From Pithys albifrons albifrons (Eukaryota > Chordata > Aves > Passeriformes > Thamnophilidae): 64,000 nucleotides of DNA. The stretch is taken from contig NC_092467.1 in assembly GCF_047495875.1 (NCBI RefSeq), positions 12,799,566 through 12,863,565 on the forward strand, in the 5' to 3' direction. This document shows, piece by piece, positions 1 to 14,002 of the stretch. Within the stretch, counting starts at the first letter, position 1; every line of letters starts with the position of its first letter. A program made the position numbers and the translations under genes. The notes under the pieces are model-generated. The model saw nothing but the letters and a program-made list of their open reading frames with translations, had not been told where the DNA came from and did not search any database.

Positions 1-2018
1 CATGATGCTCCTCCACTCAGTACGTACTGGAAAAATCTGGGTAGCCACCCACTGTGCCTGGGAATGGCCAGATCCTGGGATGCATATGCACACTGCAGGC
101 TGGAGGAAAGCCAAACTGGCTAATTCCTCATTTGTGTTGATGCAGTTAAGCTTCTTTCTAATGATATTTTGACCTGGGTATAGAAGAGGAGCCATATGGC
201 ATCTTCTGCCCCTGACAACAACTGCTGTTAGTGCAATCAGCACATTACCTGGGTGATTTGTTTAGATTCAGTTGTCACTAACTTGTGGCAAACTCAATTA
301 TAAATTAAGTTGTGTATTAAACAGGGTACTAGCATAAACTGGTTTCATTTTCGTATGCCATTTCAATTGTATTTGCTGCTGTAACCCTGCTTACAGATGA
401 AGTGCCCTGACCAGCTTGTTCCTCAGGGTCATTGCCTTTCCCACCTTCTAATTCAAGAGCCCAACATGAATTTGTCTAGTGTGGCACCCCCAAGAAATCA
501 GACAGCTACAGCATCAGCTATAGAGCCATGCCATAATTACAATTTAAAAAATGCCTAGTCATCAGCCTTAACACTTTATCATGCTTAAATTATCCTTCAG
601 AGTCCTGGTTTTTTATTGCTTTTTACATTTGTGTTTGAATTATACTGTAAGCTGTTTAAAATGGAGACCATGTCTTCCCTTATTTTTGTACAATATCAAG
701 CCCAATGCAGCACCAGGCATAACTAAGGGCATTGAGAGTCAGAAAAAGCCACTATTTGTTTTTGCAATTTGCTGTCCGAGGAGGTAAATGACGGCTCAGG
801 GAATGGCTCTGGGTTTCAGCAGCACTTTCAAAGGTGTTTATCATGTACATTTTCTCAAAAAACATTGATGAAATAATTATACTTGTTCAAGTCTTTTAAA
901 ATTCCCAATTCCCCTAGACAGTTTCCTGTGTGTAGTAACAGTATGAAAGAGCTCAGTAGTGCTAAACTCACCACTCCAATATTAAGCTTCCCCCCCATAA
1001 CATCCTGCAGACAGAACAGTTATAATCCCTCCTTTTTACAGTATAGATTTCTGAATCAAATATTAATGCTAAGCATAATGTAAATTGGTTCATAAAGCTT
1101 AGGAAAGAATGAAATAATGTTGTGATCTATGGCTATACTATTTCTCAACTTTACTGTTAGTTAGTTTAGAATGTTAGTTAACAGAAGACATGTATTTCTT
1201 AAAGCTTATTGCTCAAGAATACTGAATGGCAAAAACCAAATTATAGATACTGTCTACTTATTGCAGCTGCTTTACAAGCTTTTGCTTTTGAACCATAACC
1301 TCAGACCAACAGGGAAAAAGACCATAGTAATCCAGTTACAAATAGTGATCAAGTACTGAATTATGGTTTTGATAAACACTTTCAAAATTGTAATAATAAA
1401 CAAATTAGCATCCTTTTACTATGCAATAAATAGCCACAGTTCACTATTAAAAGAACAAAAGAATGTAATTTTTGTAGGTATTTAAGGTAAATGCAGAACA
1501 AAATACAGGGCAGCAAACAATTGAGACTTAATCCCAAATGAACACTATTAATATCATAAAAACTCAGCAATTCAGCGAATTCTCTACATCCTCTGCCTGG
1601 AAATGGAGACAACCAGAATGAGATGCAAATCAGTGCATTTATCTAATGAATAATGCAAATGAACACTTCTCTTTTAGCATGGTAGTCTGCAGGAATCCTC
1701 TCTGCCTCACCTCTCATTTCATGTGGATTTAAGCACCATGTGTCAAAAGAAATTAGAGAATTGAATTGCCAAGAAATGACAAAGCCTTGGAGCCCCAAGT
1801 CAGTGCAGACAGCAAGGTACATTAAGATGCATAGTACAGAGGAGAGAGCAGACATCTCATTAAAAAGAAAATGTTGCTATTTTTCCTTCACTTAGTTAAT
1901 TGAGTTGTATGACACTTTAATCTGCAATTATTTGTGTGACTACTAGTTAGAAACATCCTCTAAAATGATACTGAGGTAGAGTCTCAAAAACTTGACAAAA
2001 TCTTCTAGGGTTAGGTTA

Positions 2019-2043
2019 TTTTGTGTTTTTGTTTGTTTGTTTA
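2019..2043. repeat. (TTTG)n-type simple repeat
   Basis: A short T-rich tract with GTTT units in NTNG1 intron 2. Confidence 0.7.
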
Positions 2044-5000
2044 TGCTGGTGCTATTTTATATATCTGATAACAGTTAACTGCATCAGCATTTTTCTTGCA
2101 GCATCACAGAGCATACTGCATCTTATCCATTAGTCACAAGTCTTGCTGTAACTTTTTCTTAGCATCTAATGTTACCCTCCAAAAATACTCTCAAGCAAAC
2201 AAACCTGAAGGCATGCAAGCCCTGAAAATTAACTCTTTTTCTTCCCAATCGTTATTTTGCCTGAATGCATTTGTGATTTAGAATCCAGGACAGATTTTGT
2301 CTCCTCCATTAAAACCTCTTAGCACGCAGACCAGCCACACTCCCACAGCCGTCACCAAGTCCCTCCTCTTTTTCATTGCATTGAGTCCCCAATCTGGGGA
2401 CTTGTGAAACTTGATGCTTTTCTGACAAGTGCTCTCTTACAATACAGAGCAGGCAGACCCAACTGAACAAAGCCATTTGCTCCTCAGACAACTTCTTAGT
2501 TATCAGACACAGAGTGGTGAAAAAGCAGCCCAACTGTGAAAGGGATATTCAAAGGATTTGGGATGCCTGGAAAGGATCCCTCATCACTGAGAGGTACAGG
2601 GGATACCCAGAGAACTACAAGTCTGAGAATGATTTGGCCAGATTCAGTCCATTTTGAGGTGGAGAGAAATTGCCTCTGACTTGAAAAGAAAAGAACACCT
2701 CAAAGTCCTGAACTGTAAAGCTGACAATGCAATCATTAAACTTTGGGATGCCAACTGTATGCAATACAACCTTAGCATCATGTTCCTGTTGTTCACTAAG
2801 CTATGTTGTGAACTAGCAGGTGACAAACCAGTGTTTTGACTCAGTAATCCATCAAATAGATAAATGTATGTATTAAGTAAAAGAAGAGATTAGAGCTATC
2901 TTACTACAAGTCCCTTGAGGAAAGGTGAAAAAAACCAAAACCTAAATCCAACCCCTTTTTCTCACAAGCTGACAAAGACATCACTGTTATTTATAGTTGT
3001 GCTTCAGTTCATCAGTTGGAGGCACACTGCAGAAGATGCTAAAGCACTAGCGACATTGCTACTAAATTAAGAGCTCGCAGCTTCTTTTTAATAGTTGAAA
3101 GCAAAGCTATTTCTCTATTGGGCAGCTTGTTGCAAATTTCATAATATCAAAAAAAAAGGTATATTATTTTGATGGATTTTCTCTCAGGTCAGTTCTAGTG
3201 AATCAAGGGGGCAATGCCTGGAATGTAGGTCTACAAGGAGTTTGGTGTGAACTCCACAAAACTATGACTTGCAATCAATAGCATTTTCACTCTCTTAAAT
3301 TAGAAGGACATGGGCAGCTTTTCTGCTCCTGTTCCTGTTGGCAGTTACCATGCCAGGAATATACAGAGAGTGCAGGTTTCTTACAGCAAGGGCCATGATA
3401 ACTATAGAGAAAAAAAATACTGTTAAAGCAAACTAAGCACTTGATTTGAAGCAGGAAGACAATTAAAGCACAGCATTTCTGAAAGAGTAATAAAAATGTC
3501 ACTGCAAATGACAGATTGTTACAAGTCCTTGGCTTCTTCCTAGCACTGCAATAGAATACAGTGTTAAATCAGTTCCAAGAGATTATTAGTGGTATATGTT
3601 ATTTTCCCAAACTCAGGGAACTGAGTATCATTTCATAAATCAACCGCATGTTAAAATTAGATTTTTTTACAACTTTAGTTCTGTGACCCTTGCACATACA
3701 ATTAACAAAGAAAATTATAAAAAAAAGTAAAATAGTTGGAATGTGACTCAAACTGAGAAGAGCTAAAAATATTCCACCAAAAACCCAAACCAAGTCAAAA
3801 AATAGCTCTTTTCTATGGCTGTAGATCTGATCAAAGCCTGCAAGGTTCACTGATTGCAGAATAATATGTGAAGCCACAGATACTGTAGAAAAATGTACTT
3901 TCTCATTAGCTTCATGTTCTGTAAATCACATGTAAAGTGTGCTTGTATTTTGTGTTGTGCTTACCTTCTATACTGCTTTTCTGCATAAAGCATTAAGGTA
4001 TTTAGGTCAGAAAATGATAAATGCTTAAAGTCGATAATAATTGAACTCAACTACCCAGCATGTGGAGATCTATGAAGTGCAAGGTTGAAATAAATACTGT
4101 GTTGTCCAGTACAGTGATATTGTAGGCTCAGGTATAAGTTTTTCTGCTTCATGTGTACATGGATAATGTCTTCTAACAAAGTCTGTGTGACGGCACCGTT
4201 AGAATATCATTAAGTTCTCACGATGCTTCTCTGCATGTGCAGGGGTTGCTTTGGGGCTGCAACACCTCCTGGGACACTCTGGGTGTGTGTAAGATACAGG
4301 GTGGGGTGTGCCACTGAGACCAGCATTACCTTGTAGTCTGCCTTCTGAGCTCAAATGAGGTTTATTGCCCTCATCTTCATCTGCAGCCCTTTGCTATAGC
4401 TGCACTACTGATGTTCATACACATTTTCCAGCAAAACGCTGTGCATCTGATCCTTGGTTCAGAGAGATATTTTTGAATTCCAAAGGTGTTTGCAATTTAT
4501 GATATACTTCATCACTGTAAAAGTAAACTTGTTCAGCTCTTCCTGCAAGGCTTCATACAGCTTGTAATTATAAACAAGACAATTACTAATGCAGAATAAA
4601 GTTAGTGACAGCAAAGACTTGCTCAGCATTGCCCTTGTATTGACTTTCTGAGGCCTTGGTTGTTGGTTAGGATGAAAGACAAGAAAACCCAACTGTGGCT
4701 TATGTGACAGGGGCTGAGAAAAGCTCACATAAGGTGGTGTCATTAAAAAACAGTGTTAAAACCGGTCATTACAGGCACAGGTGCCATTCATCTCTGTAGT
4801 CATTTGAGAAGAACATTATTTTTTCTTGGTCAATTCCTGTAAGTCTTCTTTCAGAGTATGAGAAAGAACTGGCCTGACAGGAGGAGGATGTTGATGGTTG
4901 CATTAGTAGAGGTGCAATGACCTTGGTGATGGGAACTGAAAAAACCATGAGGCTATGGCTAAATTCAGTGGGGCCCTGCTGCTTTCTGAATTTTTGTTTC

Positions 5001-8000
5001 TGATCTTAAGCACAAGCGTATCATTCCAAACCCATCACTTAGCACTATGAGGGCCTTGACAAGATGCAATCACCAGAATGACATTTACTCCAAATTCTTA
5101 GCCAGATTATCATTGATCAGGAGAGTTAACACTGCCTGTAAAAAGACTGTGCCTGCTTTCTTTGAGCTTCTGCAATGTATTTGCTGTCTCAGAGAGCATG
5201 CACCTAGGAAAAGCACCACAAAGAGGGGGTCCTCATCAACAGATTCACAGTTCAGCCCACACTTCTCCCATCCTACTGCTGAAAAATCTTTAAACTTAGA
5301 AAACATTTAGATAACACTTTACCTGTACCTATCTAAAGTCCCCAGATGAGGTCTGTATGGGTCTGTGCCTTTTTCAAAGAGACTGTTAGCCAAAAAAGGT
5401 AGAGGTCAAAGCAAGAACAAACCCATCAGCTCTGGTGGCTTCTCAAGGTGCAGACCATTTAAGGTATGACAAGACAGGGACACAATCAGGAGGAAGGCAG
5501 GCTCTTCCGGTCTTTGGAACAACTCCCCATTTCTCTCTTCAGTCTTTCTTTTCTCCACTACTTCCAGGATCTTCCATTTTGGGGAAAACGGAGAGAGGGA
5601 CTGGCACCCAGGAGGGGTGCATGGACAGCACAAGGGGCAGATGTATGGGAGCTATCTTCTCCACCATGCAATTAAATGCACATACACCTCTTTACACCCG
5701 CTGAGGACTTGAAGAAACAACTTGTAGGAGAGGAAACAAAGTGTATATGGCTTCAAGAAACCCAAACAAACCCCACAGGAATTTCAGACATCAGTCCATG
5801 GTTTAACATTGAAAAATGGCATATTCTCTGTTAGGCTTAATATCTCCCAACCTGTTTTTCTGAAAACCCTACCTTTTCTGAGTAACAAAAAACTGCAAAT
5901 GTTGTAGTGTTTTTGGAGACTTGTTTTTAAACCTATAAAACTTGAAGTTCATAAATGATGATGCTTTGCTAATGTTCAAGTGTTGCAAGCAATGATGGTG
6001 CAATTATGGAGAATTATGGGAATATTAGTCAATAATATTGTCTTCTGTCCTTTTCAATTATTTACAAATTAGCCATGAGATGCATAAAGCTAAAATAGTA
6101 TATGCAAACCCTGTTATGTATTCTAGCTGGCACTTTCCAGCTAGATGGTCTAATATATGCTTTCAATGTGTTCTTGTATACCCCAAATCTGTACCCAAGA
6201 AAATATGGATAATGCTATTTATCCAAATCCTGTCTTGTCACTAGAGACAATCTGCCTTGCACTGGAACTTACTTTACTTGCCTTTACTTAAGACAGTTTT
6301 AAGGTTTCCAGGTGAGACTTTCAAACCAGTACAGTACAGAGGATAACATGCACCACACTAAGGAAGCTGTATTTTGTTACCATCCATTGCTGTCAGAAGT
6401 CCCTCTGTTGGCTGAAACAGGACCCAATAACTTCAGTAGAAGATCATATTTTAAGTCCTGTTTATGGAAAGTCAAACACCAGTGTTAGGCAGGAAATATG
6501 CATGCTGATTCACTTCTACCTGTCTTTTAGTTATTGAAGGATACCTTTTTTAAAAAATCAAGGCCAGTGCTTCAGATAATAAAAAGCCTCTGTGTTCTTA
6601 ACCTTTATTTTTTTCCCAAAAAGCTTATCTCATTTCTTTTTCAGGAAAAAGGAGTTTTCAGCTGCAAACTACTGGCAAAAATTTACCCCCTCAAATTTTG
6701 TGAGGAAAGCTACCAATGCTTGAACCTCTTAAACCCATTACTTAACATGTCTGGAAGTCTGAGTCAATTCCTGCAAAGTGAGGCACCCTGCAGGCTATCC
6801 CTAGAGTATTCATACCACTTGTCAGATCCATATGGTCAAGGGAGCCAAGAGGCTTGTCAGAGTCTGGAAGCCTGTGACAAAAATAGATAGGGAAAATAGC
6901 ACGTGTAGAAAAAGTTGTTTTAGCAGTTATAAAATTGCATTCTGTTCTTCTATAGCTATGCACATGGCTGTTTTAAAAAGAGGACAGCTTTGGGGTAGTT
7001 GTTTGCTATTCCTTTTTATTTATTTATTTTTTACCTTCCCCCCTCCCCAGTCAACTGCAAATGTCCCCCACAAGTAACTCTGTCTCTAAGTTTCACTGGA
7101 GGAAAGTTTCTTATGAGCAGGTGTATCTGGTAAAAATCAAATTGAGGAGTTAAAATGGGGCTCTTTAAAGTTTTACAGGTAAAGATCTAAAATGCACCAA
7201 GATGTTGAAAAGACAGAGTACGTACATGTGAAATGCTCCTTTCATCATAATGGTGTCCTTTTTTAAAGGTTTTACAACTACTTAGGTATAAAAATTCTCT
7301 CTGGGTTGAAGTCTGACATAAAATATCCTTGATATAGTATAATTTCTTGCTTGTGGTAAATACAATTAAAATTCATTTGCACCCTTTTCTTTCCTCCCCC
7401 TTTTTATTCTTAAATTCCATATAAACAATCTGAAATAAAGAACTAGAAGATAAGAAATAAAACCATTTTCCAGAAAATACAACACAGCAAACATCAAAGC
7501 TACATGAAATCACTTATGCATGTTGCCAAGCCATCTCAATGTCAAGGATTTTCATGTCTGTAGCTATATTTGTACTTGTAGATCAAGATGATGTCATTGC
7601 AAGTGACCTGTGAAAACATAAACTTCTATTCCTAAAATGTGTATCAACAGTCATTGTTTCTACAAGTAAATTGGATACAGAGCTGCTTCCCACTTTTTAG
7701 CTAGGGAGATTAGCATTCCAGTGTACACAGGGATCTGCATCTCATCAGTCAATGACCTTAATGGTATCTGGGATTATTTTTTACTTTTCAGCTAGTACTC
7801 ATAGGCCTTGAAAAAAATCAAGAAATATTTGGTTTAACAGCTCCCTTGCCTGATTTTAGCTACTCTTAAATAGTTACGTTGTCTTATGTGTCAGAAATGG
7901 CATCTTTGGCAAAACAGCATTGGTATTGTATTTAAAAAAAAAGCTTCAGTGGTACTCATACTAAAATTGTCCAGCTCCTGCAAATTCAGACCTTTCTAAA

Positions 8001-10065
8001 CTCTGTGGATAAAAACAAATGACAGGTTTTCATCCTTGTATGAGGAGATGGGTAATTTCCATACTTTGTCACTGGGGACTGATGCTGCTTGTCAGTATTT
8101 CTTCCCCTCTGCTCCCCAGCATGGAGCAAAAGGAAGGAAAGAGTGTAATTATGTCCGTTTGTGCCTTTTTTTCTCCTAAATGAATGAAGGTGATTTGAGC
8201 TATATATGAAACTGGATGCTTTATAAGTAACATAAATCTCTAAATGTTAAAATCATTACTTGAGAGTCAACTTACTGATTTCTGCCTTCTCAAAGGACTC
8301 TGGGGAGCCCACTAACCAGAATGGTTGTCCTGATGTATGCTAGGCTTGTACAACTGTTGGCTGAGTTCACCTGGCTTAGTTTCAACTAAGATGCTTACAC
8401 ATGGAAATTTTAATATATGGAAGTGCCTCAGGAACTGCATTTGGTTTTCAGTGATTTTTAGATGTTACAGGGTACAAGCTCTGCAAAAAGAAACCTCAAA
8501 CTCTGGGGTTTAGAGACATACAGGTACTAAATGAAGAAGGAAAAATGTTTATCCAGATAATCTGGACAAACCTGAGCAGCATAAAACTATCTCTGCTCAG
8601 TTGTGCCAAGTAAATCCAACATTCACTCTGAAACTCATCCATCACAGCAGGAAGAAATATAATATCATGCTCCTTGTATGCTGCCCTCAAAATGAGACAG
8701 CAGCCTGGAAAGCCTAACGCTGCACAGCTCACTCGGGGCCGCAGGGCATTGTGCCCCTGACCAAAATGTGTGAAAGCAAACTGACTGATTCCTGTGAGGG
8801 GGGTGATCCTGCACCACTGCTCCTCCAGGCTGACTGCATGAGACCAGCAGGTCAGAAAGCAAAGGTCGCTCTGCTGAAAGGAGGATTTCCCGCCCTGGAA
8901 AAAATTCTCAGTTTAGGGTTCCTAGCAGAGAAGAAATGGGATCACTCAGGGCCACCTCCCTGAGCCCAGCAGAGATGTGCTGTCCTACTCTAGCTGAGGA
9001 GCGCCAGTCGGGATATGTTGCCTTACTGCACTGGCTCTCTGCAACCCAGCAAATCTCGTTAGGAGTCTCCCTGCACTGAGCCACAGGCTTGAGATCACCT
9101 CTGCCTCCCCAGAAGCAACCTAGTGTAATTTGAACTGCCAGTAAAGATTTTATTTACAAAGTGGTATTGTTTTACTGCAGAAGATGGCACTAAAGGTGCT
9201 GCTGAGGGGATATTTCTGGTCCAGCTGCACTGACGGCAAGCCATTCAGATTCCCCATGGATGTCTGGGTATATATTTTATAGTGGAAGTTGTTTACTGCT
9301 GGTTCCACATCCAAACAAGGCCAAAAACCTAAGTTCCCACAGAGTACTTGGGCAGCTCCCCCCAAATACCCACCTGGGTGCTTTGGGGGGCTTGAGAAGG
9401 AGTGGAACAGGAGGGTCACTAGCTTAGTATTTGTGAGAAGCTCATCCACAGAGCCACAATCACCCGTAGAGTTGTTCTTGCTTTTTATGATGAACTGTTA
9501 TTAAAATAATAGTCTAAAAATATCTACTATTCCCAGCTAAATTCAGGGGGCATAAAACCAAAATAGAAGATCAAGTACCAAATGGAATAAAGGCAATGTT
9601 AGAAAATGCTTAACAGCTGCTTTTACAAAGTGTATTTATAAAATATACGTCTCCTCAAAAGGATGCACTTTACACATACTAGTGACATGTGCTTTAAAAC
9701 TCTGCAAATGAAAATATGTACATGCCCTTGGCTTTGTTTAGGAACCCTGTTTGAATCCCAAATATTTTTAACAACTTTGTGAACATGCTTTTGCTTTGTT
9801 TAAGGCTTGAAAACATTCCAGTACCCAAAGTGTAACTGAGGAAAAAAAAAGGCAACTAGCCAGAGTGTTGTTAATGATTTACTGGAGAATCTTGATGAGT
9901 GATAATGAATAAAACGCAAATCTGTTTTACTGACAATCCTAAGTTTTGATTTTGGAGCAATTATTAATTTTTAGGTTGCTTCTAGCTGGAAGAAAATAGA
10001 GATTTTACCAAACTATTTTTTTTCCTGCTATCATTAAGTATATTCTTTTTTTTATCTTTTATGAA

Positions 10066-10280
10066 ATGAAGAGATTCCTTCCCGTGAGGACCCAGGCACC
10101 TTTGAAGTGTCTGCAGCAGCTGCCACCAAAGACTCAGGTAGGCTGTGGTTTCTGCACTGACCGGCGAACCGACCGGCGGGAGGGAGCCGGGGGAGACGGC
10201 AGGAGCAAAGGGCACGGTCTGCGCTTCTCGTTTTGCTCTGCTCCTGCCAGCAGCTCCGAGCCTGGTACCTACAGAGCTCA
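10066..10280. other. CpG-dense patch in NTNG1 intron 2
   Basis: About 215 bases with roughly a dozen CpG dinucleotides, including a cluster around CCGGCGAACCGACCGGCGGG, inside an intron otherwise almost free of CpG. Overlapping frames of 115 (plus) and 129 (minus) codons cross it, but neither looks like a known protein. A plus-strand donor-like GACTCAG/GTAGGC lies at about 10,138. It could be a small orphan CpG island, an intragenic promoter or enhancer, or a fragment of a recent insertion. Confidence 0.5.
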
Positions 10281-13200
10281 GTGGTGCTCTGATGGGAACA
10301 GTCATATCAGTGGAGTGGCTGAGGTGTCCAGTCCTACACAGGGGACAGGATATGGGGTTGTAGCTCGACATACAGGTCTCAGGGTATTAGAAATGAAATT
10401 AAATATTCAGTAATTTAAGACAAAACATCAAAATAAAAACTGCTCTCTGAAGGCTAAGGTTCTTCTCTGCAATGGCAAAGCAACACTTGTAATAATTAAA
10501 TGTACTCAAAAAGAGTTCAAATCTGATGAATGCTGGTGTCAAAAATAAAGTCTGCAATACCTTTGAGCTGTACATACTTCTACAATATACAACTATGAAA
10601 ATCCACTTTAAACAAGGCAGTAGCAATAGACTCATCTTTAACTCACTGTTCCCATTCTACTCTGTACTATCTGATAAGATTACAGAGATGGAATAAAAAT
10701 GAAGGATTGTATATTCTTATTTAGCCCATAAAAGAAAAAAGCTTTTTTCTTAACAGCATCTCTTAATGATTTTGCTCAACACTGTATTAAAATATCTTTC
10801 TTAAGAATGCCTGTATGCATGCCAAAATGCTTCCAAAATAATTTTTATTTCACATTTTGATTTATATGTTACTCAGAAGAATATCTGTTCATTTAATTAT
10901 TTCAGTAAACATAAAAATGGTATCACTAACTATGCTACACAGTATTTTCCCTTTTTTAAGGAATATGAGCCTAGTTGTAATTAAAGGAATGCTATATTAA
11001 TGACACTGAAAGTCTCAGAGGGAAAAATTTAATGTCCACCTCATAATATGATTCCAGAATTACATGCGCAGAAGACTTTTTAATAATCTTTGCTTCTTAA
11101 TTTAGTTTTGATTGGCTATGAAATACACAGTAGCATTCAAGGGCTCAAATTTCTACTGTCATCAGCATTTCTGCACTATAAATTGTACAAATGCACAGGA
11201 CTCCCATCTGCAGGTTTCTTTTCAAGCTTCTATTTAACCTATGAAGGAAATTTGCTGTAGGCAACTATAATTGATGATAATTTAATCATATCTTAGCCGT
11301 TGGGATGAGGGATGGTGTTACAACAGCCAGGTCTAAACCCAAATGGAAAACTGTATTTTTGTGTTGCTATTTGAGCTGCAAACACAGGTCGGTAACATGA
11401 ATTCATCTCTAGTTTGCAAATTACAGCACTAGCCACTAGGAGTCTCCTGGTTAAATTCGTGATGAATTTGCGCACTAATCCTGGCTAAGGTTTGAATGCA
11501 AGCTCCTTGCTAAAGGCTGGATTTCAGCAAAGGGGGTCAAGTCCATGTGCAGGGCAGGCATGACTGGGGTGATGAAACCCCTGAGCTATGAGTAGCATCA
11601 TGGGGTTCCTGATGCTTTTACCAGGGGTACAGACAACAAATGTTTTAGAAATAAAGAAACCAGAGGCCATCTACATGCTGTTCTTGTAGACCAAAGATGA
11701 TGACAGTCATGAGTAGTCAGATTTGTTTCTTTTTACAACTGGACAGAGTATTGTAGAATTGTAACAAGAGTTTACAAAGAGGGAGCTAGATTTCAGCAAC
11801 TGTTAGTTACTCCCAGGGATTTAAAGCAGATTTGTTTTGTAAACAAATGCTGCAGGCCACAAGAACTAGCACCACCAGGTATTTAAAAATTTGCTTACAG
11901 TATCTCTGCAAAGTGAATCCTGCAGTTCTGAAAACGTAAATAGCTTCTTTCTCTTCTCCTTCCCTTTTCTTCCCTCTCCTCTCAGGTCAACTAAGCATAC
12001 GCATATGGTGCCAGACACACTCTTAGCAATGCCAAGTGCTCAAAGTTCATGAATTACAGACCTGCAGGAATGGTCACACTGGCTCAAACACTGAGGCTCT
12101 TCAGTCCAGTTCTGTGACTGACAAAGGATGGCCAAATTTCCTCGAAGGAATACCACAGAAAGCAGACTTGCATTGTCTGCCATCATTTGTGCCTCACTCT
12201 AAGCAGCTAAAGATTGCTTTAAAATGTACATGGAAGCCAGAGATGAGCAGTCAACCCTTTCCACAGGGTGCTGGTTGTCCTGGCAGGAGTACTACTTACA
12301 GCAGAAGGATGCTGTGACATCCTCCTTAGACACATGCAACTCCAATATATATACTGTAAGTGTTCACTGCTCTTAGAAGTGAACCACCTACTTGATTGTA
12401 AGTTTGTTTCATGCATCTCTTCAGTTGAGCAAAATCCTTTCCAAGCCATAAAAACCCTGAGTGACTTTAAATATGATGAGATTTTAAACAAATAACAATT
12501 TGGAGGGCTATTTATTTGGCTTCTGCTTTTTGAGCTTCTTGGTTTTATTTTGAAACTTTTCCCTTTAACCAGAAGGACTAAGAAAATAAAGATGATGTTT
12601 TAAATGAAAGCTGAGAATCTCACATAATCATAGGACTCCAGGGGTTTGAAGTTTCAGAATAATCTCATGAGCTGTCAGTACTGAATGTCATCAGAAACTA
12701 TAATGTTATTCTCAGAATAGATGCATAAAAGCAACTGTGGGATAGTTTTTCTGCTGCATGCTCCCCATAATACCTACAAATGCTATTCTGGAGGGACAAC
12801 CCAAAGGTATCTGCAACTGGTGTATTGCGTTTAGCTGCCAACTAAAGTGTTGCATTTTGCAACAAATCTACATATGCAAAACCCTGTTAGTCAGTCTGTC
12901 AACTAAACAAGCTCACTAAGTAAAAATTCCTAATGGATTCATAAGAACATGTAATTCCATGGGGAATATGCAGAAATAAGTAGGGGGCCAATTTACCTGC
13001 CCATTTCCTCTGTATTGTGTGCTTGTACGTGTTACAACACATAACTGCGTTGTATGTTATTGCAGATTATTATAGTTTCCATCTCACAGACTGCCTTAGA
13101 TTCTACCATAATCTCCAGCAGGACTTGGATGAACCTCTCAGTTTACTTTGTTTCGAGGGTAGAATCTATATTATACAGAAAGATGACAGACTCAATAGCT

Positions 13201-13990
13201 AGTATCTTGATCCATACAGTCTTGGTGAACAGAAAATAACTAAGGCCCATCATGGAACTGATGTGGAAAGAAAACAGGAGGCTGCTTCACCCTCCTTCTC
13301 ATTCTGCAGAAGCAGACTTGGCTGTTTAGTACCCTTGCTTATTGTTAGAATTATGTGAAAGGACCCTGATCTTCTCCGGTTCAGTGTTAACCTGATTTCA
13401 ATAACAAAACAGTGGTTCAGGTTTAGCAGGCAAATATCCAGTACTCACAAGAAGAAAACCAAGCATTTGTGTGAGTCAGTTGGCACTTCACCATGCTGAA
13501 AAGAAACCTTTGCATCTCTGTCACTTCAGATTTGGGATTTTTTAGAACAAGAACATGCCTAACAGGAAAGCACTCTTTTTTCCACTGCCCACCTTCTCCA
13601 AGTATGTCAGTGCTATCTTCTTAACTTATTTTCTAAAGCTAAAAATGAACAAAAAAATAAAAGATCTCCTCAAAAATGCCAAAGGCATATGTAAAGGCTC
13701 ATTTTGAAGAAAATGTCCCATTTCTACATGCAGCTATAATACAGACAGATATGAAGCACTTTCAGGGATGAGAGTGCTCTGCTGTGGGCCGTGGACAGTA
13801 CCTCAGGAATATCTAATATTTTTGTCATTTTTCTAAGTGTTTCATGAAAGCCAAGCCATTACCACTGTGTATCTAAATATAGTGTATATGTACAATATAT
13901 ATCTATATTGAAAACAAATGCAATGGTTTCTCATGTAGGAGGCAGTCACTCTACACTTGCGTCACTAAATACACACCCTCATTGTGTGCG

Positions 13991-14002
13991 CTCTCTCTCT
14001 CT
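13991..14002. repeat. (CT)6 microsatellite
   Basis: Six CT units followed by a C run, in intron 2. Confidence 0.8.
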
